The notes: generated by a model not told the origin, from the sequence alone. Shown: positions 1-13,539, counted from the stretch's first letter. The stretch is DNA of 64,000 bases from Paguma larvata (GCA_030068075.1 CM057825.1:81421123-81485122), one strand, 5' to 3'. Program-made: numbers and translations.

Positions 1-3000
1 AGATTAAAAAAAAATATGTCCTTTGCCGTTGTCTCTCACCTTATGTAGTGGCACAATTTTAGAATTAGATATGTGGGTATCTTTGTGTCACAAAACTCTC
101 TTAAAATACAGGGATACATTCTGAGATTTAATGTCTATGTATTTTCCCTCCTAGCATGTTCAGGGGCCACGGTGGATTTACCTCTTTGAGGGACCAAATC
201 CTTCTCCATTAACTCACCCTGTTGTTCAGAATGCCAGGGGATTTACCAGATTTCACTTGGGAGTAGAAGGGAGGTTATTGGTCAACATAAAAAAAAAAAA
301 AAGACTCTAGTCTAGAATCTCGGTATGTGCCACAGTTGATTACCGTTTTAGTATCAGGACAATTATATGCAGGTGTTAGCTAACTGTGTTTATGGGGTGG
401 GTCGCTCGGTGATCTTCTGCCATCCAGTGTTTCAGAGTATTTGGGATTTGTATGGATAAAACACTCTATTCATCCCTTTACCTGTATGATGCTTCTCTGC
501 AAATGCAGTGGCAGATGTCAGGGACCTTGGTGGTCTTGTTTTCACCCCTGCTTTCACCTTTACGACCACTGGTAGCAGTGGCTCTCTGGAGTGAAGAATA
601 AGTGTACAGCCATATTTTAATCCCAAAAGACATCAGAAATTGGGGTTTTCATAAAGTTGGTGTGTTGATTCTTCGTTAATATGGCATAAGAAATGGAAAG
701 TATAGAACCTTTTTAGTTTTTTTTTTTTTCCCCAATGAAGATAAATTGGATTTCAGAGGGTCTTCCTCACTAAATGTTTTTGTGTGCCCACAGACCAGCT
801 ATAACTGGACAGTACCTAAGTATGGAGGGGAAATAAAAGCAATGGGCACCTGTGGCTATTCACTTCCTCCTATACAGATAGAGTTCAGAGGTCAGGAAAG
901 TATCAAGCTATTGTCAACAAAAGTATTATGAAGTATTTTTGGAGGACTTTAAGTTTGCCATGTCTAAATTAACTGTTAAATGAAAAATAATTTTTGATAA
1001 CTTTCTTTTAACTGAAGTTTGTGTAGTAAATCTTCAAAACCCAATCATTAATAGTACAGTATTTATCAGAGGAGAGGGAATGTGATTCATATGAAATATC
1101 CCTTCTGATTTTTTGAAACAAATATTTTCGCTTGATCTGACTGTGTTATATATGTGATTTTCTTGTTATTTTCCAAGCAAGTACTACATGTGATTTGAGA
1201 TTTTTTTCAGTATTTTATAACTTTCATTCATATTAAAAATTCTTAACTTGTGAAGTTGGCGATGTTATGTGAAATAGTTGACATTTTTTTATTGGTAAAG
1301 TTAATGTTTTCAGTACATTCTTCCATGAAAAAAAAGTTCTTTTACGAACCACAAGAATTATAGATATATTTATATATCGAAACACCAGCAATAGAGACCA
1401 GCTAATGTACTTTTATTATTCTCTCTGTGTAACATTCAAAGTAGATATTTTCTGAAATTGTTTTAGATTTAAAGACATTTGCTCTCCTAAATTATTTTAG
1501 TCCATCTCCAGGGAGTTCTGTTGCCGACTTATCGGATGTGAGACAGTTTACACACTATAAAAATAAGTGAAAGTAGTGTGAGGTGCCAGATTTCTGGTTG
1601 AGTTTGAGTAATCATCCTGTTGGCATGGCAAGGAGATTCACAGAAAAACACTCTTTTATCATTATTGCTGAAAATTAATTGTAATTGAAAGCCTTTATAG
1701 GGGAAGAAATCTGGTAGGTTTGATTCCTAACCGAAAACAAACAAAAGCTTCTTTAGTCTCTTAGCATACTTCTATATGAAAGATGTGTTTTCTCCCTCTA
1801 CACTCATCATTTAATAAGTACTTAGGAATCGCTCACTACGGCTAAGATACTATGGTGGGTAGCGAGAGAAATGCAAGGAGGAAAAGGAGCTCCAGGATGT
1901 GCAGACTGTAATTGATCACTGTCCGAAGAGTAACGCAAATGCCGTGTGTGCCGAGGACTTTGGGGGAAAATAAAGATGGTTTCCAAGCAGGATTTAAAGG
2001 GAAAGCTTACCGATTCCAGCAAAGGAACCACAAATTGAATATAATAAAATAGGGCAGGTGCAGGCAAATGACAAGAAACTGGCAGAGCTGATGTTTCTCC
2101 TTCTCCTGGTACGGGCATTTAGCCACGTTAGAAGACTTAAAATAATTATCCTATTATATTGACACAGTTTCTTGCGAAAAGTTGAAGTTATCAATAAGTC
2201 CATTTAAAATATGTTTTTATATTTAAGATCACAAACAATCTATCCTTAAGTATATTTATGCCCTTTTAAATATGAAAATATGATCGGTAAAACATTTAAA
2301 CTTGTTAATTTCATCTTTATCTCACCTTCCAAAAATATATATTTTAGTGTGTGTTTTTTAGTATATAATATATGCACACACAGAAAATAAGGTTAAAATG
2401 GTGACCGTAAGTACTGTGAAATAAGTAAATGTGCCTATATTGGTTATGTGTGCTCAAAAAATATTTTACTGGTAGATGGGCATGATAAAAGTAATTTGGT
2501 TCCTTTTCTAAAGCAGAAGACTTGCTTCTTTCCCCCATATTAGCTGACTTTCTCTTATCATTCAGTTCATCCAGAAGGCTTTAACTTCTTAATCCGTTTC
2601 TAGATCAGAAGTGGACAGAATCTGTCGCCATTCCCTGTGAAATTCGAGGCATTCTTTAAACCATGACCTCTGAAACCCTTCTCTCTGAAGTGTTCATGCT
2701 TTTGAGAGGCACGTATATCTATATTTTATGTTTTATTATTTATTCTTGCTTTTCTGTATTCTGAAAACATTTGTCCACATACCTACCAATACATTCTAGT
2801 CAAGATGAGGATCCCCAAGTCATTGCAGCTTTGAGGGCTGTTACAGTTTGTCCTAAGACTTCATAAACACATGTACATCTTAATCCAGATTGAGCTCGAT
2901 AGTGGTTTGTTTCCTGCTTCCTCTTATACAGATATGTAGACTTTTGAGTAAGAAGACATAATTATGGGGAGAGGGCATCGTGTGATAAGGTTGGTGGAAA

Positions 3001-3174
3001 CCACTATGCTACCATCTCTTGAATGTCATATTGCATTTAACGGATCGAATGATGTGAGCTAAATAGTGAATATCCCTTTTTACCATGTGTAAGGATGGGT
3101 TTTAGCGTTCATTTGCTGTGAGTGTTTAAAAGGACATCTGAATGGCATTTCCAGGAGACTGAAGGCAGAAGCGG
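1..3174. other. Unrecognised AT-rich sequence
   Basis: I see no gene, RNA gene or repeat family that I can name. There are short homopolymer tracts (A run near 289-303, T run near 718-730). Open frames here are short, often lack ATG starts, and show no recognisable domain. Probably ordinary non-coding DNA containing decayed repeats I cannot identify. Confidence 0.5.
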
Positions 3175-3420
3175 CACAGCATCACCTGGGAGCTTGTTAG
3201 AAATGCAAAACTTGAAAAACGAAAAACAAAAAAACAAAAACAAAAAAAAAACAAAACACAGAACAATAAAAACAAAACAAAACAAAACAAAAAAAAAACA
3301 CACAAAACCCCAGGCCTCAGACCAGACCTCCTGAATCAGAATCTTGCTAAGGAAGGCTCAGAAATCTACATTATATTAAGCTTTCAGATATCTCTTATAC
3401 ACACTAAAATTTGAGAAGCA
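3175..3420 (-). repeat. MER5A-like hAT-Charlie element split by an A-rich tract
   Basis: The left part (agcatcacctgggagcttg) and the right part (agacctcctgaatcagaatc, ending near acactaaaatttgagaag) match the two halves of the antisense strand of MER5A, a short non-autonomous hAT-Charlie DNA transposon with no coding capacity. Between them lies an A-rich tract, about 3210-3306, which is not part of MER5A. The tract may be a microsatellite expansion or the tail of a very short retroposed insert. Confidence 0.7.
3210..3306. repeat. (AAAAC)n-type A-rich simple repeat
   Basis: This is a run of A with regularly spaced C (aaaac and aaaaac units) of roughly 95 bases, sitting inside the MER5A-like element. 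Apparent open frames on both strands here are low-complexity artefacts. Confidence 0.8.
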
Positions 3421-4389
3421 TCTCTAGGAAAAAAAGTATAGTGAATTAGACTGCCACTCCAAAATAGACATGGAGTCTTTTGAAATTAAGAAACTACGTC
3501 AGAAGGGTTTTATGTGGTGCCATGACCCACTGATGCATTATGAAGCAGAACGTGAGTTAGTCACATAATATTTCATAGCAATAAAAATTACATTTTGATT
3601 TCTCACGTTTATGGAGGATAAATCCAAGTAAAATTGTATTTTATGGAATTGTATGTGGTGAACGTAAACTATGAAAATGGACAAAGGTAATCCAGGAAGA
3701 AAAGCAGATTAATCCATGCACTAATTATCACAATTACTGTGTAGTAATGGGATGGGCAGTAACACTTAACTAAAGCCACTTATGCTTCTGTTTTTGCCTC
3801 AAAGAAGGAAAACCACATCTCTTATGAGAAAGGTGAATCTAGATGTTGGATCTATCGGAGGGACAAGAAGGCATGAGTAATGAGGCAGAAAAAAAAATCA
3901 AATCAATAGGAATTAAATATTAAAAAAAAATTGTTCAGTATTTTCCCTGAAATACAAGCCAAGCTTGTTTCCATATGAATCAGTTTTAGCTTGTTAATTG
4001 CTGCTTGCCATTCCTGTGTTCCTGTAACAGTTCAATGCCTAGATGATGCTCTACTAAAATAAATAAAATAAACAGCAGTGCTTAACAGCTCACTCATACT
4101 GATCCTTTTTACTATGTGTCAATTTGTCACCCTTGGTTGAACAAGGAAAATATGCCATGTAGAAACTGATAGCCTCTTTGCCTGAATTACACATGTTTGT
4201 GTATAATCGTTTATATTTTCAGCAGGGAGTGACAGAATTTATGCCACTTATTATCCATTGTATCTAATTCAGATCCTAGCAGTTTGAGACCTGTTTATAG
4301 TTTCATTTAAATGAATGTTGCCCAGTGTAGGAAATAAGGCCAGCTACCCTCCCTCAGTACCGCTCCCTTAGCGGATCATGCAGAATTGC
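3421..4389. other. Unrecognised sequence
   Basis: AT-rich with no recognisable coding potential, repeat family or RNA gene. A short (AAATA)-like run lies near 4058-4072. Confidence 0.45.
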
Positions 4390-4849
4390 TTAATATACCT
4401 CGTTCTGTTGTGCGTTGCTTTATTGCACTTCACAGATACTGTATGTTTTAGAAATTGAAGGTTTGTGGTAACCATGTGTGGAGCAAGTCGGCAACATTTT
4501 TTCAAAACAGCATTTGCTTACTTCATGTCTCTGTGTCACATTTTGGTGATTCTTTAAATATTTTCATGTTTTTTTGTTATATCTGTTACAGCCATTTGTG
4601 ATCAGTGATTAGGACTCCCTGAAAGCTCAGATGGCGGTTAACATTTTTTAGCAGTAAAATATTTTTTAATTAGAGTATATTGTTTTTCAGAGATAATGCT
4701 ATCTCACACTTAGCAGACTACAGTATAGTATAAATATATCTTTCATATGCACTGGGATACTGAAAAATTCATTAGACTTGCTTTGTTGTGGTATTTGCTC
4801 TGTTGCAGTGGTTTGAAACAGAACCTGTAGTATCCCTGGAGTATTCCTT
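4390..4849 (+). mobile_element. Internally deleted Tigger1-like DNA transposon
   Basis: The left end (atacctcgtt, then ttattgcacttcacagat and gaaggtttgtggtaacc) and the right end (gcagtggtttgaaacagaacc, running to a degenerate inverted copy of the left terminus) match the two ends of Tigger1, a pogo/Tc1-mariner element. The transposase region is missing, with the join near 4610-4640. This is therefore a non-autonomous deletion derivative. The ends have decayed by point substitution, indicating an old fossil copy. Confidence 0.85.
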
Positions 4850-5374
4850 TGGTAGATGGAGATGTGGAAACTCTGTCCCTACCACCAACCATATCCTTAA
4901 CTTCTTGCATAACCTCTCTGGGCCTTACTTTTCTAGTATTTAAAACCAGGGAGTTGTATTAAATGATTGAAAAATTATAATGATTCTGATAACATAGGCA
5001 GTGATCACTTTGGGGGCATAGTTCAGGGAAGGGTAGCCAGGAAGGATGTAATCTGAAATTAAGGGAAATTCATAATCCAAAATTTACCCACCTCTTAAAT
5101 GAAAATTATTCAGGAAACTAATGTTTAATTATGCTTATAAAATTTCTCTTTGAGAGAAAGTGTTATGTTAGTTACCCTATGATGAGAAATCTTGGAAGCA
5201 TTGGTAATAATTTTAACACCACTGAAAGCACAGCTCTCTTTCTGTGCCTTACTGGTCTCTTTAGTTGTATGCTTACTGATATCATCATCAGGGTTGTACT
5301 TGAGCTATATTTAAAGCATTATCAATGGGAATTCTATAGTGCAGTAGGAAACTGCCATATATAACTTAATATCT
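4850..5374. other. Unrecognised sequence, possible MIR trace
   Basis: The stretch near 4880-5000 (cttgcataacctctctgggcc, followed by an AT-rich part) vaguely resembles the core-to-3' region of a MIR SINE in plus orientation, but it is too decayed for a firm call. Nothing else recognised. Confidence 0.3.
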
Positions 5375-6060
5375 TCTTTTTCTGAGTATAGTTGACATAG
5401 GATGTTACATTAGTTTCAGGTATACAAGGTATGCACTGTAACTCTATATCTTATTCTATGCTCACCACAAGTGTAGCTTACCATCTGTTACCATGCAGTG
5501 CTACTGCAATACCACTGATTATATTCCCTATGCGGTACCTTTTATACCCATGCTTTTGCTCATTCTGTAACCAGAAACCTGCATCTTCCAGACCCCTTCA
5601 CCTATTTTGCCTATCCCCCCCACTCGCCTCTTGTCTGGCAGCCATCAGTTCTCTGTATTTGTAGATATGATTCTGCTTTGTGTTTGTTGTTTATTCATTT
5701 GTTTTTTAGGTTCCACATAAAACTGAAATTATATGGTATTTGCCTTTCTCTGTTTGACTTATTTCACTCAGCATAATACCTTATAGGTCCCTTCATGTTG
5801 TCGCAAATGGCAAGACCTTGTCCTTTTTTATGGCTGAGTAATATCCCATTATATTGTGTATATATGCATTATATCATATTCGTCCACCCATCTATCAGTG
5901 GACAGTCGGGCTGCTTCTGTATCATGGCTATTTTAAATGATGCTGCACTGAACATAGGGGTGCTTCTGTCATTTCAAATTAGTTTTATTTTTCATTTTGA
6001 GGGAGTAAATACCCAGTAATGGAATTATTAGATCATATATTTATATCTGTCTTTTAATTT
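5375..6060 (-). mobile_element. L1 3' end fragment, antisense
   Basis: Read on the plus strand, this is the reverse complement of a carnivore L1 3' UTR and ORF2 C-terminal end. Diagnostic stretches are gagtatagttgacatag, gtttcaggtatacaagg, ctcaccacaagtgtagc and the block from tcacataaaactgaaattat to ggctgagtaatatccc. The sense element starts within late ORF2 (near 6060) and ends near 5375, so it is strongly 5'-truncated. Many substitutions and stops mark it as dead. Confidence 0.88.
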
Positions 6061-6325
6061 TTAGTATCTTTCAGCAGAAAACCATAACTTTTCTCACTTT
6101 ATTAATGGCCTTGTAACATTTATATTTAGGTAGTTATTTCAGTATTTAAGAAATAGAAAAGATGTCCACAACCAAGATTGGACAAGTGCTTTCTAAGGGT
6201 CAGCTTTATTATGCCCTTATTATGTGCATGGACAACAGAAAATTTTTTCTAAGACCTCTAGTGGAAAAGTTTCCGCACCCCCACCACCCTAGTAAACCTG
6301 ATGCTTCCTTGCTTGCTTCCTTGCT

Positions 6326-6552
6326 TTATGTATGTATGTATGTATGTGTATGTATGTATGTATGTTTATTTCGAGAGAGAGTTCACATGCAGGGGTGTGG
6401 CAGAGAGAGAGAGGGAGAGAGAGAATCCCAGGGAGGTTCCACACTGTCAGCGCAGAACCTGACATGGGGCTCAGTCTCACGAACAGTGAGATCATGACCT
6501 GAGCCAAAACCAAGAGCTGGACACCTAACCAACTGAGCCATCCAGGTGCCCC
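6326..6552 (-). mobile_element. Carnivore tRNA-SINE (SINEC_Fc type), antisense
   Basis: The minus-strand head (ggggcacctggatggctcag) lies at 6552 and runs down to a tail near 6326. The A tail has become an (ATGT)n microsatellite at about 6327-6366. The tRNA-like half and CT-rich half are both recognisable. Divergence is moderate. Confidence 0.9.
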
Positions 6553-6789
6553 AAATCTACTGGTTTAAATCATGAATCTGGAGATCTATTTCCTAGTCTG
6601 AGTTTGAAAAACAGTGTCTACAGATGAAATTGAATGTGTTTGTTTTATGTTTTTGCTCTTGGGGCACACACATCCATTGGGAACTTGAAAATGATTGTAG
6701 TCTCTCTTATCCATTTTCTTCCCCAGAATAGGTGGGGTTTATTTTGTTTTCAGCTTTCACCTTTACAAGCAGCATTAATCGGTTTACCA

Positions 6790-6965
6790 TGAATAAGAGC
6801 TTAGGAGTCAGGAGAGCACAGTTGTGAATCCATGTAGTAGAATTTAGTGCAGAAAAGTGATGATGTAATACTTGTCATCTTTGAAACTCAGTTTCCTCAT
6901 CCGTAACACGCATCAACTGCCTACGTTAAAAGGCTGATGTAAGCATTGCATTCTATATAGTCTGC
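6790..6965 (+). repeat. MIR SINE, plus orientation
   Basis: The order of features follows MIR: a head like gagcttaggagtcaggagagc, then tttgaaactcagtttcctcatccgt, then a degenerate (t)aaggctgatgtaagcattgc. This is an ancient mammal-wide SINE, heavily diverged. Confidence 0.65.
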
Positions 6966-7784
6966 ATAAGATTCTTTTCATCATGTCAAGAGTGTATTGA
7001 ATGCTTGATTAAGGGATCTGATTTTATTATGGCTGAAGAACAGATAGAACTTAGACTGAGTTTAGGCTTTTACAGACTGAGGAGTTGAGGATATTGTATA
7101 CTAAAGAAATAGCAAATGAAAAGTCCAGGTCTAAGAGAGCATGGCATATGACAGAGAAGTAGATGCAAGAGTAAGAGTGGATTGGTCAGAAACAAGTGTG
7201 TAGAAATAACCTGGGCCAGTTCCTGAAGGGCTGTCTATACCAGAATAAGACATTTGTATTTCATTATATGGGCAATAAACAACAATTGACACGTTTTAGG
7301 CAATTGAATGACTGACTTGATTTGTCTTTGGAAGGCTAATCCCATTGTCTTTGATCCCCCGATTTGTTCCTATTATTGCCACCATCCATCTGTGTACCCC
7401 TTTACTTTTTCCTCATGTGCTGGCTCCATCCTTGATTCATTTGTTTCCTTGAGTTTGCTTTCCTCCTTTCGATCCTCACTTGTCCACAAGGGCTCAGCTT
7501 TTACCCACTTCTTGGCTTTTCCTTTCCTGGGTTATCAGACTTTGCCATAGAATTCTGGTCTTTGAGTTCCTAAGCCAATGTCGTCTGTCTGCCTGCACCC
7601 TATCTGTGTATCACAGATGGGACGGGAGTAGAAAAAAGCAGCAGTCCTGTTTCCCTGAATTTCCTTTGGCTTTTTCCACTTACAATCAGCTCTCTTCTCC
7701 TTAGACAGTCTTTCCCCTTAGTTTACTATTATGGGTCCATCCTAATCCTGTTTGTAAACTCATCTAAATCTTGTCCTTTGATGT
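6966..7784. other. Unrecognised sequence
   Basis: No gene, RNA gene or nameable repeat seen. The part around 7090-7270 (long purine-rich runs such as gagagcatggcatatgacag) has the texture of an old interspersed repeat, but I cannot name it. Overlapping open frames at 7308-7704 show no domain. Confidence 0.4.
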
Positions 7785-7935
7785 CAGACAGATTTAAATT
7801 TTAATGTCAGTAGTAACTCTTACTAATTGAGTTAATTTGGGCAAATTGCACAAATTCTATGAGTCTCTGGTTCCTTAACTATTAAATGGGGTTATTATTG
7901 TTAAAGTGGTTAAGTTTATGGCAAGTGATGATTTG
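7785..7935 (+). repeat. MIR SINE fragment, plus orientation
   Basis: The stretch contains taatttgggcaaattgcac, tctctggttccttaac and aaatggggttattattg, matching the MIR core in sense orientation with many substitutions. Confidence 0.65.
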
Positions 7936-8164
7936 GTAAGCAAATATTTAGCCATGGCACAGCCAGCTTTTTCTTGATAGTGGTATGAAGACCCTTGATC
8001 ATCCGTGGCCCCTCCCCAGCCTATGGTACCAAAAGGTCCTATGGCCTAGTTCCTGAGTTCCGGAACCTCTCACTCTGTACTGATTGCATCCTCTAATGCA
8101 TTTTGACCATGCACCTGAGAGAAGAAAGAGTCAATGAGGACAGGGGCACTCTATCCTTTTCTTT

Positions 8165-8386
8165 TTTCTTTTTAAAACTTTTAAATGTTTATTTATTTTT
8201 GAGAGATAGACACAGAGTGTGAATGAGGGAGGGACAGATAGACAGAGAGAGAGACAGAATCTGAAGCAGGCTCCAGGCTCTGTGCTACCAGCACAGAGAC
8301 TGACGCAGGGCTCGAACTCACGAACCATGAGATCAGGACTTGAGCTGAAGTTGTACACTTAACCAACTGAGTCACCCAGGCACCCC
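8165..8386 (-). mobile_element. Carnivore tRNA-SINE, antisense
   Basis: T-rich reverse-complement tail near 8165-8200, the GA-rich body, cgaactcacgaaccatgaga (the B-box region) and the head gggtgcctgggtgactcag at about 8386. Nearly full length. Confidence 0.92.
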
Positions 8387-11179
8387 CAAGTCTATCCTTT
8401 TCTTACACATTTCCTTTGCACTAAATGTTTGTTAGTTTGATTATGAAAGCACTTTAAGCTAAATCTGAATCATTATTTTTCCTGCCTTTTGAATATAGAC
8501 TACCCTTTGGTTGACTAGCCCCATCAAATGTGATAACATGACTTAGATAAGATTAATTTTTCTCTTCAATTTGATAATGTATAAGAAATATCACATATCT
8601 TCTTTTTAACTAAAATTGAATGAAATATGACTGTGTTTTCATCATGCTAAGTGTGCAGATAATTCAGTCACTGGGATGTTTGTTCTTTTCCCTGTTCTGA
8701 AACAATTCCCAGGATTTTTGGTGGAACATAATACTATGGTAAAGCCTCTTGATTTCCATATTCACAGGTCACCACTAATATCTCTGTTTTCTGGACTTGC
8801 AGAGTCCTGAAGTTGATAGATTCTGCTTTTGCATCAAGCGCATTTACGGGATTCTTGGACAGGGCCCCGGAGCACAGGCCAGCCTTACAATGTGCAAGAC
8901 TTAATCCGGTTTCTCTTAAGTTCTGTCTCTCTTTAGCCATATCAGGAGTTGAGTTTCAGAGTCATAATTCTTGTCTTCCTTCTACTTCCAGAAAGACTCT
9001 TTTTTCTTCCTCTGATCTTCAGTACCTCTTCCGGACACCCACTCTCTTCTCTTTCCCTTGGATATGATTTAGGGGGATCTTTATTCTGAAGACCTTAAAA
9101 AGCAAAATCCCAGAAAAGAATTTTGTTTTCAAATATCTCTGTTCTGGGACATTCCACACAAATTCCTCTTCTGGGCAAAGAAATTAGAAAGCTTTGGTTG
9201 CTACTTTGCAAGGAAAGGAGATCAGGAAAATATATACAAATTAATTTAGAACAAAACACAAATATCTCAATAAATTTCCTACCACATTTTTGCACCTTTG
9301 GGAACATATTATCCATTTAAGAAGTTTCCTTCTTCCTGTTTCTCTTTTCTCATTTCCCTTTCCCCAAAAACTGATGCACTGATTAGTTTAAAGAAGAAAC
9401 AGCCTACTCTTAGCTAATGCCAATACTGACTGAGTAAAATAATTTGGAATATTAAGGTGATGTTGAGATTTCTTCCCTCTGTCTCCATTCTCACTGGTCC
9501 ACTTGACCTGCAGACCTTTCTACATGCAGTGTTCCAGTGTAATGAGAAGGCGGAAGCTCTTTTTCCAGAGTTTGCTAAAAGCTTTTAATCCTCACCCCAC
9601 TCTCTTCCTCTCGTCAGAGCATCCAGTTTCCCACAACTGGGCAAGCTGCTAAGAAAGCCATGATGTCTTGTCTCATTTTCTTGCTCTGGCAAGCCATTTT
9701 GGATGGATCTGCTTGAGATGTTTGCCTTTCTCTTCTCAGAGTCTCCAGTCATGTGAGCACTGCACTTTTTAATACATCCTTGGTGTATGTGTGTGACCAT
9801 GCAGATGTGACATCATCAGTTTTGACTTCAGAACCAAATTTTGGGTGAGGGTTTATTTATGTCTGCAGGTAACCATAACATTCGGAGAGAAGATACAACT
9901 TTAAAAAAGAGAGAGCACGCCAACTTATTGAATTTAAATTACAAAATGTTTTTGAAATTCAAAGCACATAATAGTCGCGAGTCCAAAACTAGCTTTGTTT
10001 GCGTGTTCAGTGCTGCTTGATTGTAAGGTTTCAGTATCTAGGCAATTTTAGAATTCATATCTTGACCTCTAGCCTGTGAAAGAGCGCTGGACACTATAAA
10101 AATGGGTTTTCTACCCCAATCTGAATTCCAGTCAGCAAATGGAAGGATCAATTTTAGAAACAAAAGATACCACATTTGCTTGGTCTTGGAGGTCATATCC
10201 CAGGGGGATTTAATAATCCATTGATACAAAGGGGGGCTTCTGCCTCAGTTTCCAAGGTGGAGTCCAAGGAGAAGTTTCATCCAGCATGGCCTTGGGAGAG
10301 CATGGAACCTGGCCCTGCAACTCTTGTGCATGTAGTATGGAGAGACAGCTGGCCAGGGAAGATAGATGAGAGCTGAGTAGGCAGTGAAAGCAGAGAAAGT
10401 TGAAGGGACAGAGAGATCTGGGAGGAGTCCAAGGAAGTAGAGTTGAGCAAACCTCATAAGAGAGACCATATCCGAGGCCTTAGATACCAGAGAGGATAGC
10501 AGTGCGTAGTTTTCAAAGACCAGGTACATTCATACATCCAACTATATAACCATATCCCCACTTGGGTGTCTAACAGACATCCTGAATTTAACAGACGCTA
10601 ATTCTTGATCTTCTTGATTCTACTAGAATAGAACTTCCAGTAGTGGATTTTTGCTGTAGTAGTGCTTCTTAATGGCATTAAGTCCTAAATATATGTGGTT
10701 TACAATAATAAATATTTATTTTTCACCCATGGATCTTCAGGTCGGCTGTGGTGGCTCTGCTCCAGACTGTGAGTCAAGTTTAGGTTCACTTTGCATGTTG
10801 TCTCAGTGTAAGAACTAAGCTGAAGAGACAGTTCCTAATTGGAGCATGCTGTCCTCATGAGGGAGGGCAAAAGTACAAGCAAGATAGAAGGAATCTGTAA
10901 AACCTCCATGTGGAATTAACACATGGTGACTTTTGTCCATGTTCCATTGGAGAGAGGAAAAATCATAAGCTTTTAAAAAATTAATCATAAAAAATTAAAT
11001 GTGTATAGTAGAAAATATAGCACCAATAGGAACATCTCATAGTCCACTGATGATACTTTGATAACATGTATTTATTGTAATTGAGATTATACTACCTCTG
11101 CAGTTTTGCTTTTTTTAGACTTTATTGTAAAGTATTATAAAAAGTTATATTAACATTATTTTATTTAATTTTATTTCTT
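8387..11179. other. Mostly unrecognised; possible old LTR near 10640-10960
   Basis: No gene or RNA gene recognised. Around 10700-10960 the series atttatttttcacccatgg, ggtggctctgctccagactg and a tail of aagatagaaggaatctgt resembles antisense copies of an ancient LTR-type repeat, but I cannot assign a family. Several overlapping short open frames (8734-9320 and 9585-10529) have no recognisable domain. Confidence 0.35.
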
Positions 11180-11384
11180 TAATTTTTAAAACATTTTTGT
11201 TATATATTTTTGAGAGACATAAAGACAGAGTGTGAGCAGGGGAAGGGCAGAGAGAGAGGGGGACACAGAATCCGAAGCAGGCTGCAAGCTCTGAGCCATC
11301 AGCACAGAGCCTGACTCACAGACCTTGAGATCATGACCTGAGCTGAAGCAGGCCGCTTAACCAGCTGAGCCACCCAGGCGCCCC
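11180..11384 (-). mobile_element. Carnivore tRNA-SINE, antisense
   Basis: GA-rich body, cagcacagagcctgac, gagatcatgacctgagctg and a head ending at 11384 (ggggcgcctgggtggctcag on the minus strand). A small deletion is apparent in the middle. Confidence 0.92.
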
Positions 11385-13535
11385 TAAATACTATTTTAAA
11401 TTCTGAATAGTATTTCATTGTATATGTGAACTTAGTTTTCTTAACTATATACCTACTAAGGGACATTAAAACTACTTCGAATTATTAATTAAATTTTGCC
11501 GCAGTAAGCATCTTCAGGTATGAAACAATAAATCATACATCTGTAGTACAATTAAATTTAAAGAACTAGTTTCAACAACCAAGGCATTTGAAAGAAATTT
11601 CATTAGGTTGGATCATATGAAACTATTGATATTTGATAATATTTGACCTTAAATATAGCAATATAATAATCTAAATAAATTAATGAATAAGGCTTCAATA
11701 AATCTAAGTAAAATCTACTTCACAATCTCCTTATTCCTTAATTTATTCTTTCTCTTTAATTAAATCTTTCTTTAAGCATATGTATTAGTTGAAATCAATT
11801 TTCTATTTCTATTTTTCTTTTCTGTTCTGTTTAAAGACTTGTATTCAACCACAAATTCTTATTAAACAAGGTTTATTATAAATAAACATGGTTTTACCTA
11901 CATTATTTTGCCAAGAGCTGGAAAGAGTGATTGATCTTTAGAAATATAACCAGTTTGTTACATTAAGGACAATTGGCCCCTAAGACATGGATGAACTTAG
12001 GCAAGTTTTTGAACATTTACATGTGGGATCAATTTTTTAAAGATCCCATGACCAAAATAGATAAGGGGGGCTAATGTGTTTCTTACCTCTGTTTAATTTC
12101 AATGCTGTGAGTTGATTAATCTGGTTATCCATAGTTGTCATTGTAGGCTACAAAATACACACATAAACAGATACTTTGTTTTATTACTATAAGCATTAAT
12201 GTCATATTTTTGTTTCATTGCTTTGTTTTCATACAGTAGCAAGATGGAAAACATGCAGTTTATAATTTATTCATATTATCAGCATGGATTTTAACTTAAA
12301 TTGAGGAAAAAAAATTTACCTATGTATTTACTTAAGACAGCCATGTCAATGATTAGAATATACCTCTTGATAAAAGTAAGTACATATCAATTATTCAATT
12401 ATTATTTATTTACATACCATGCTTTACTTATTCCTCGAAAAAATTTTACAAGAAGCAAACTTGCCTAACACATATTTTACCTTGTGGATTGTTACTGAGT
12501 TTGTCGATAATTGATAAATGTAGCTTACTCTTAAACTAGAAGGATTTTAAGGTAGAAAAAAATCTCAAGGCCTACATTATAAATATCTATAGGCAGTAAA
12601 AATAGCATAAATTCAAGATATCACTTAATTCATCTTTTTTGTGGCAACCTTTTGGGAGATCTTTAACAAAATATAAATATATAAGAAGGTTTTGATCATT
12701 TTATAGTCAAACATATAATTTAAAATGATAGGCTGGCCTATTAGTACCATTAGCATTTGTGTAGTACTTTGTAGCTTTGGAAATACTTCATCATTTGATT
12801 TTTTTTTTTTATGTGATCCCAGAAATGATGTGAAACTTCCTACACAGGAGTTTTAGAATAAAGGGACCTCAGATACCCTCTAGTCCAACAGTCTAATTTC
12901 ACACCTGAGGAAACTGAGTTGCAGCATATTGATACTATTTGTGCTTATGATTGTGGAAGGATTAAACTTCCTGATACGTGTTCTCAACTGCTTTGCAGGG
13001 TTTATTTCAGTAGTGGGACCATGTGACAGGAACGTGGAAATGCTAGTAGGGCTGCAAGATAAAATATGGGACATAAGTTAAATTTGAATTTCAGTAAAAA
13101 ATGATTTTTTTAGTGCGAATGTGCCCCATCTAATATTTGGGATGTACTTGAAATTATTTAAAATTCAAAATGAACTAGATGTCTTGCATTTTTATTTGCA
13201 AAGTATGGTGATCCTAAGAACTATTCTTCTTGATAACATGTTGGACAATAGGCTGTACTTGAAACAATGAAATGTTCCTCTTCCAAAACTTCAGACAAAG
13301 GTCTGTTCAGATCTAGTATCCAATCCATTAGATGAACCAACTTATAATTTTTTTTTAAAAAAAGTACATTTGTAGAAGGAATAACCTGTTGATTTTGGAG
13401 ATAGCACTCTTGCTGTATAAAGAAATAATAAACGCAGTTTGAGATACTCTTGCTAACACATCCAAGCAGGTAGTCAGAAATGGAATAAAAAATAAAGCAC
13501 AAAAGTGCTAATTTTGCCCATTGGTAGCTCTGATG
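11385..13535. other. Unrecognised AT-rich sequence
   Basis: Very AT-rich. No gene, RNA gene or nameable repeat, apart from a possible MIR-like trace at about 12850-12960 (cacctgaggaaactgagttg). Confidence 0.4.
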
Positions 13536-13539
13536 AAAT

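Noticed and set aside
746..931. Short open frame of 61 codons
   Set aside because: Starts at TTG, no recognisable domain, and no splice or promoter context I can support.
6326..6552. Regularly spaced repeats that might suggest an array
   Set aside because: The (ATGT)n units are contiguous microsatellite DNA in a SINE tail; there are no spacers, and CRISPR arrays are not expected in a mammalian genome.
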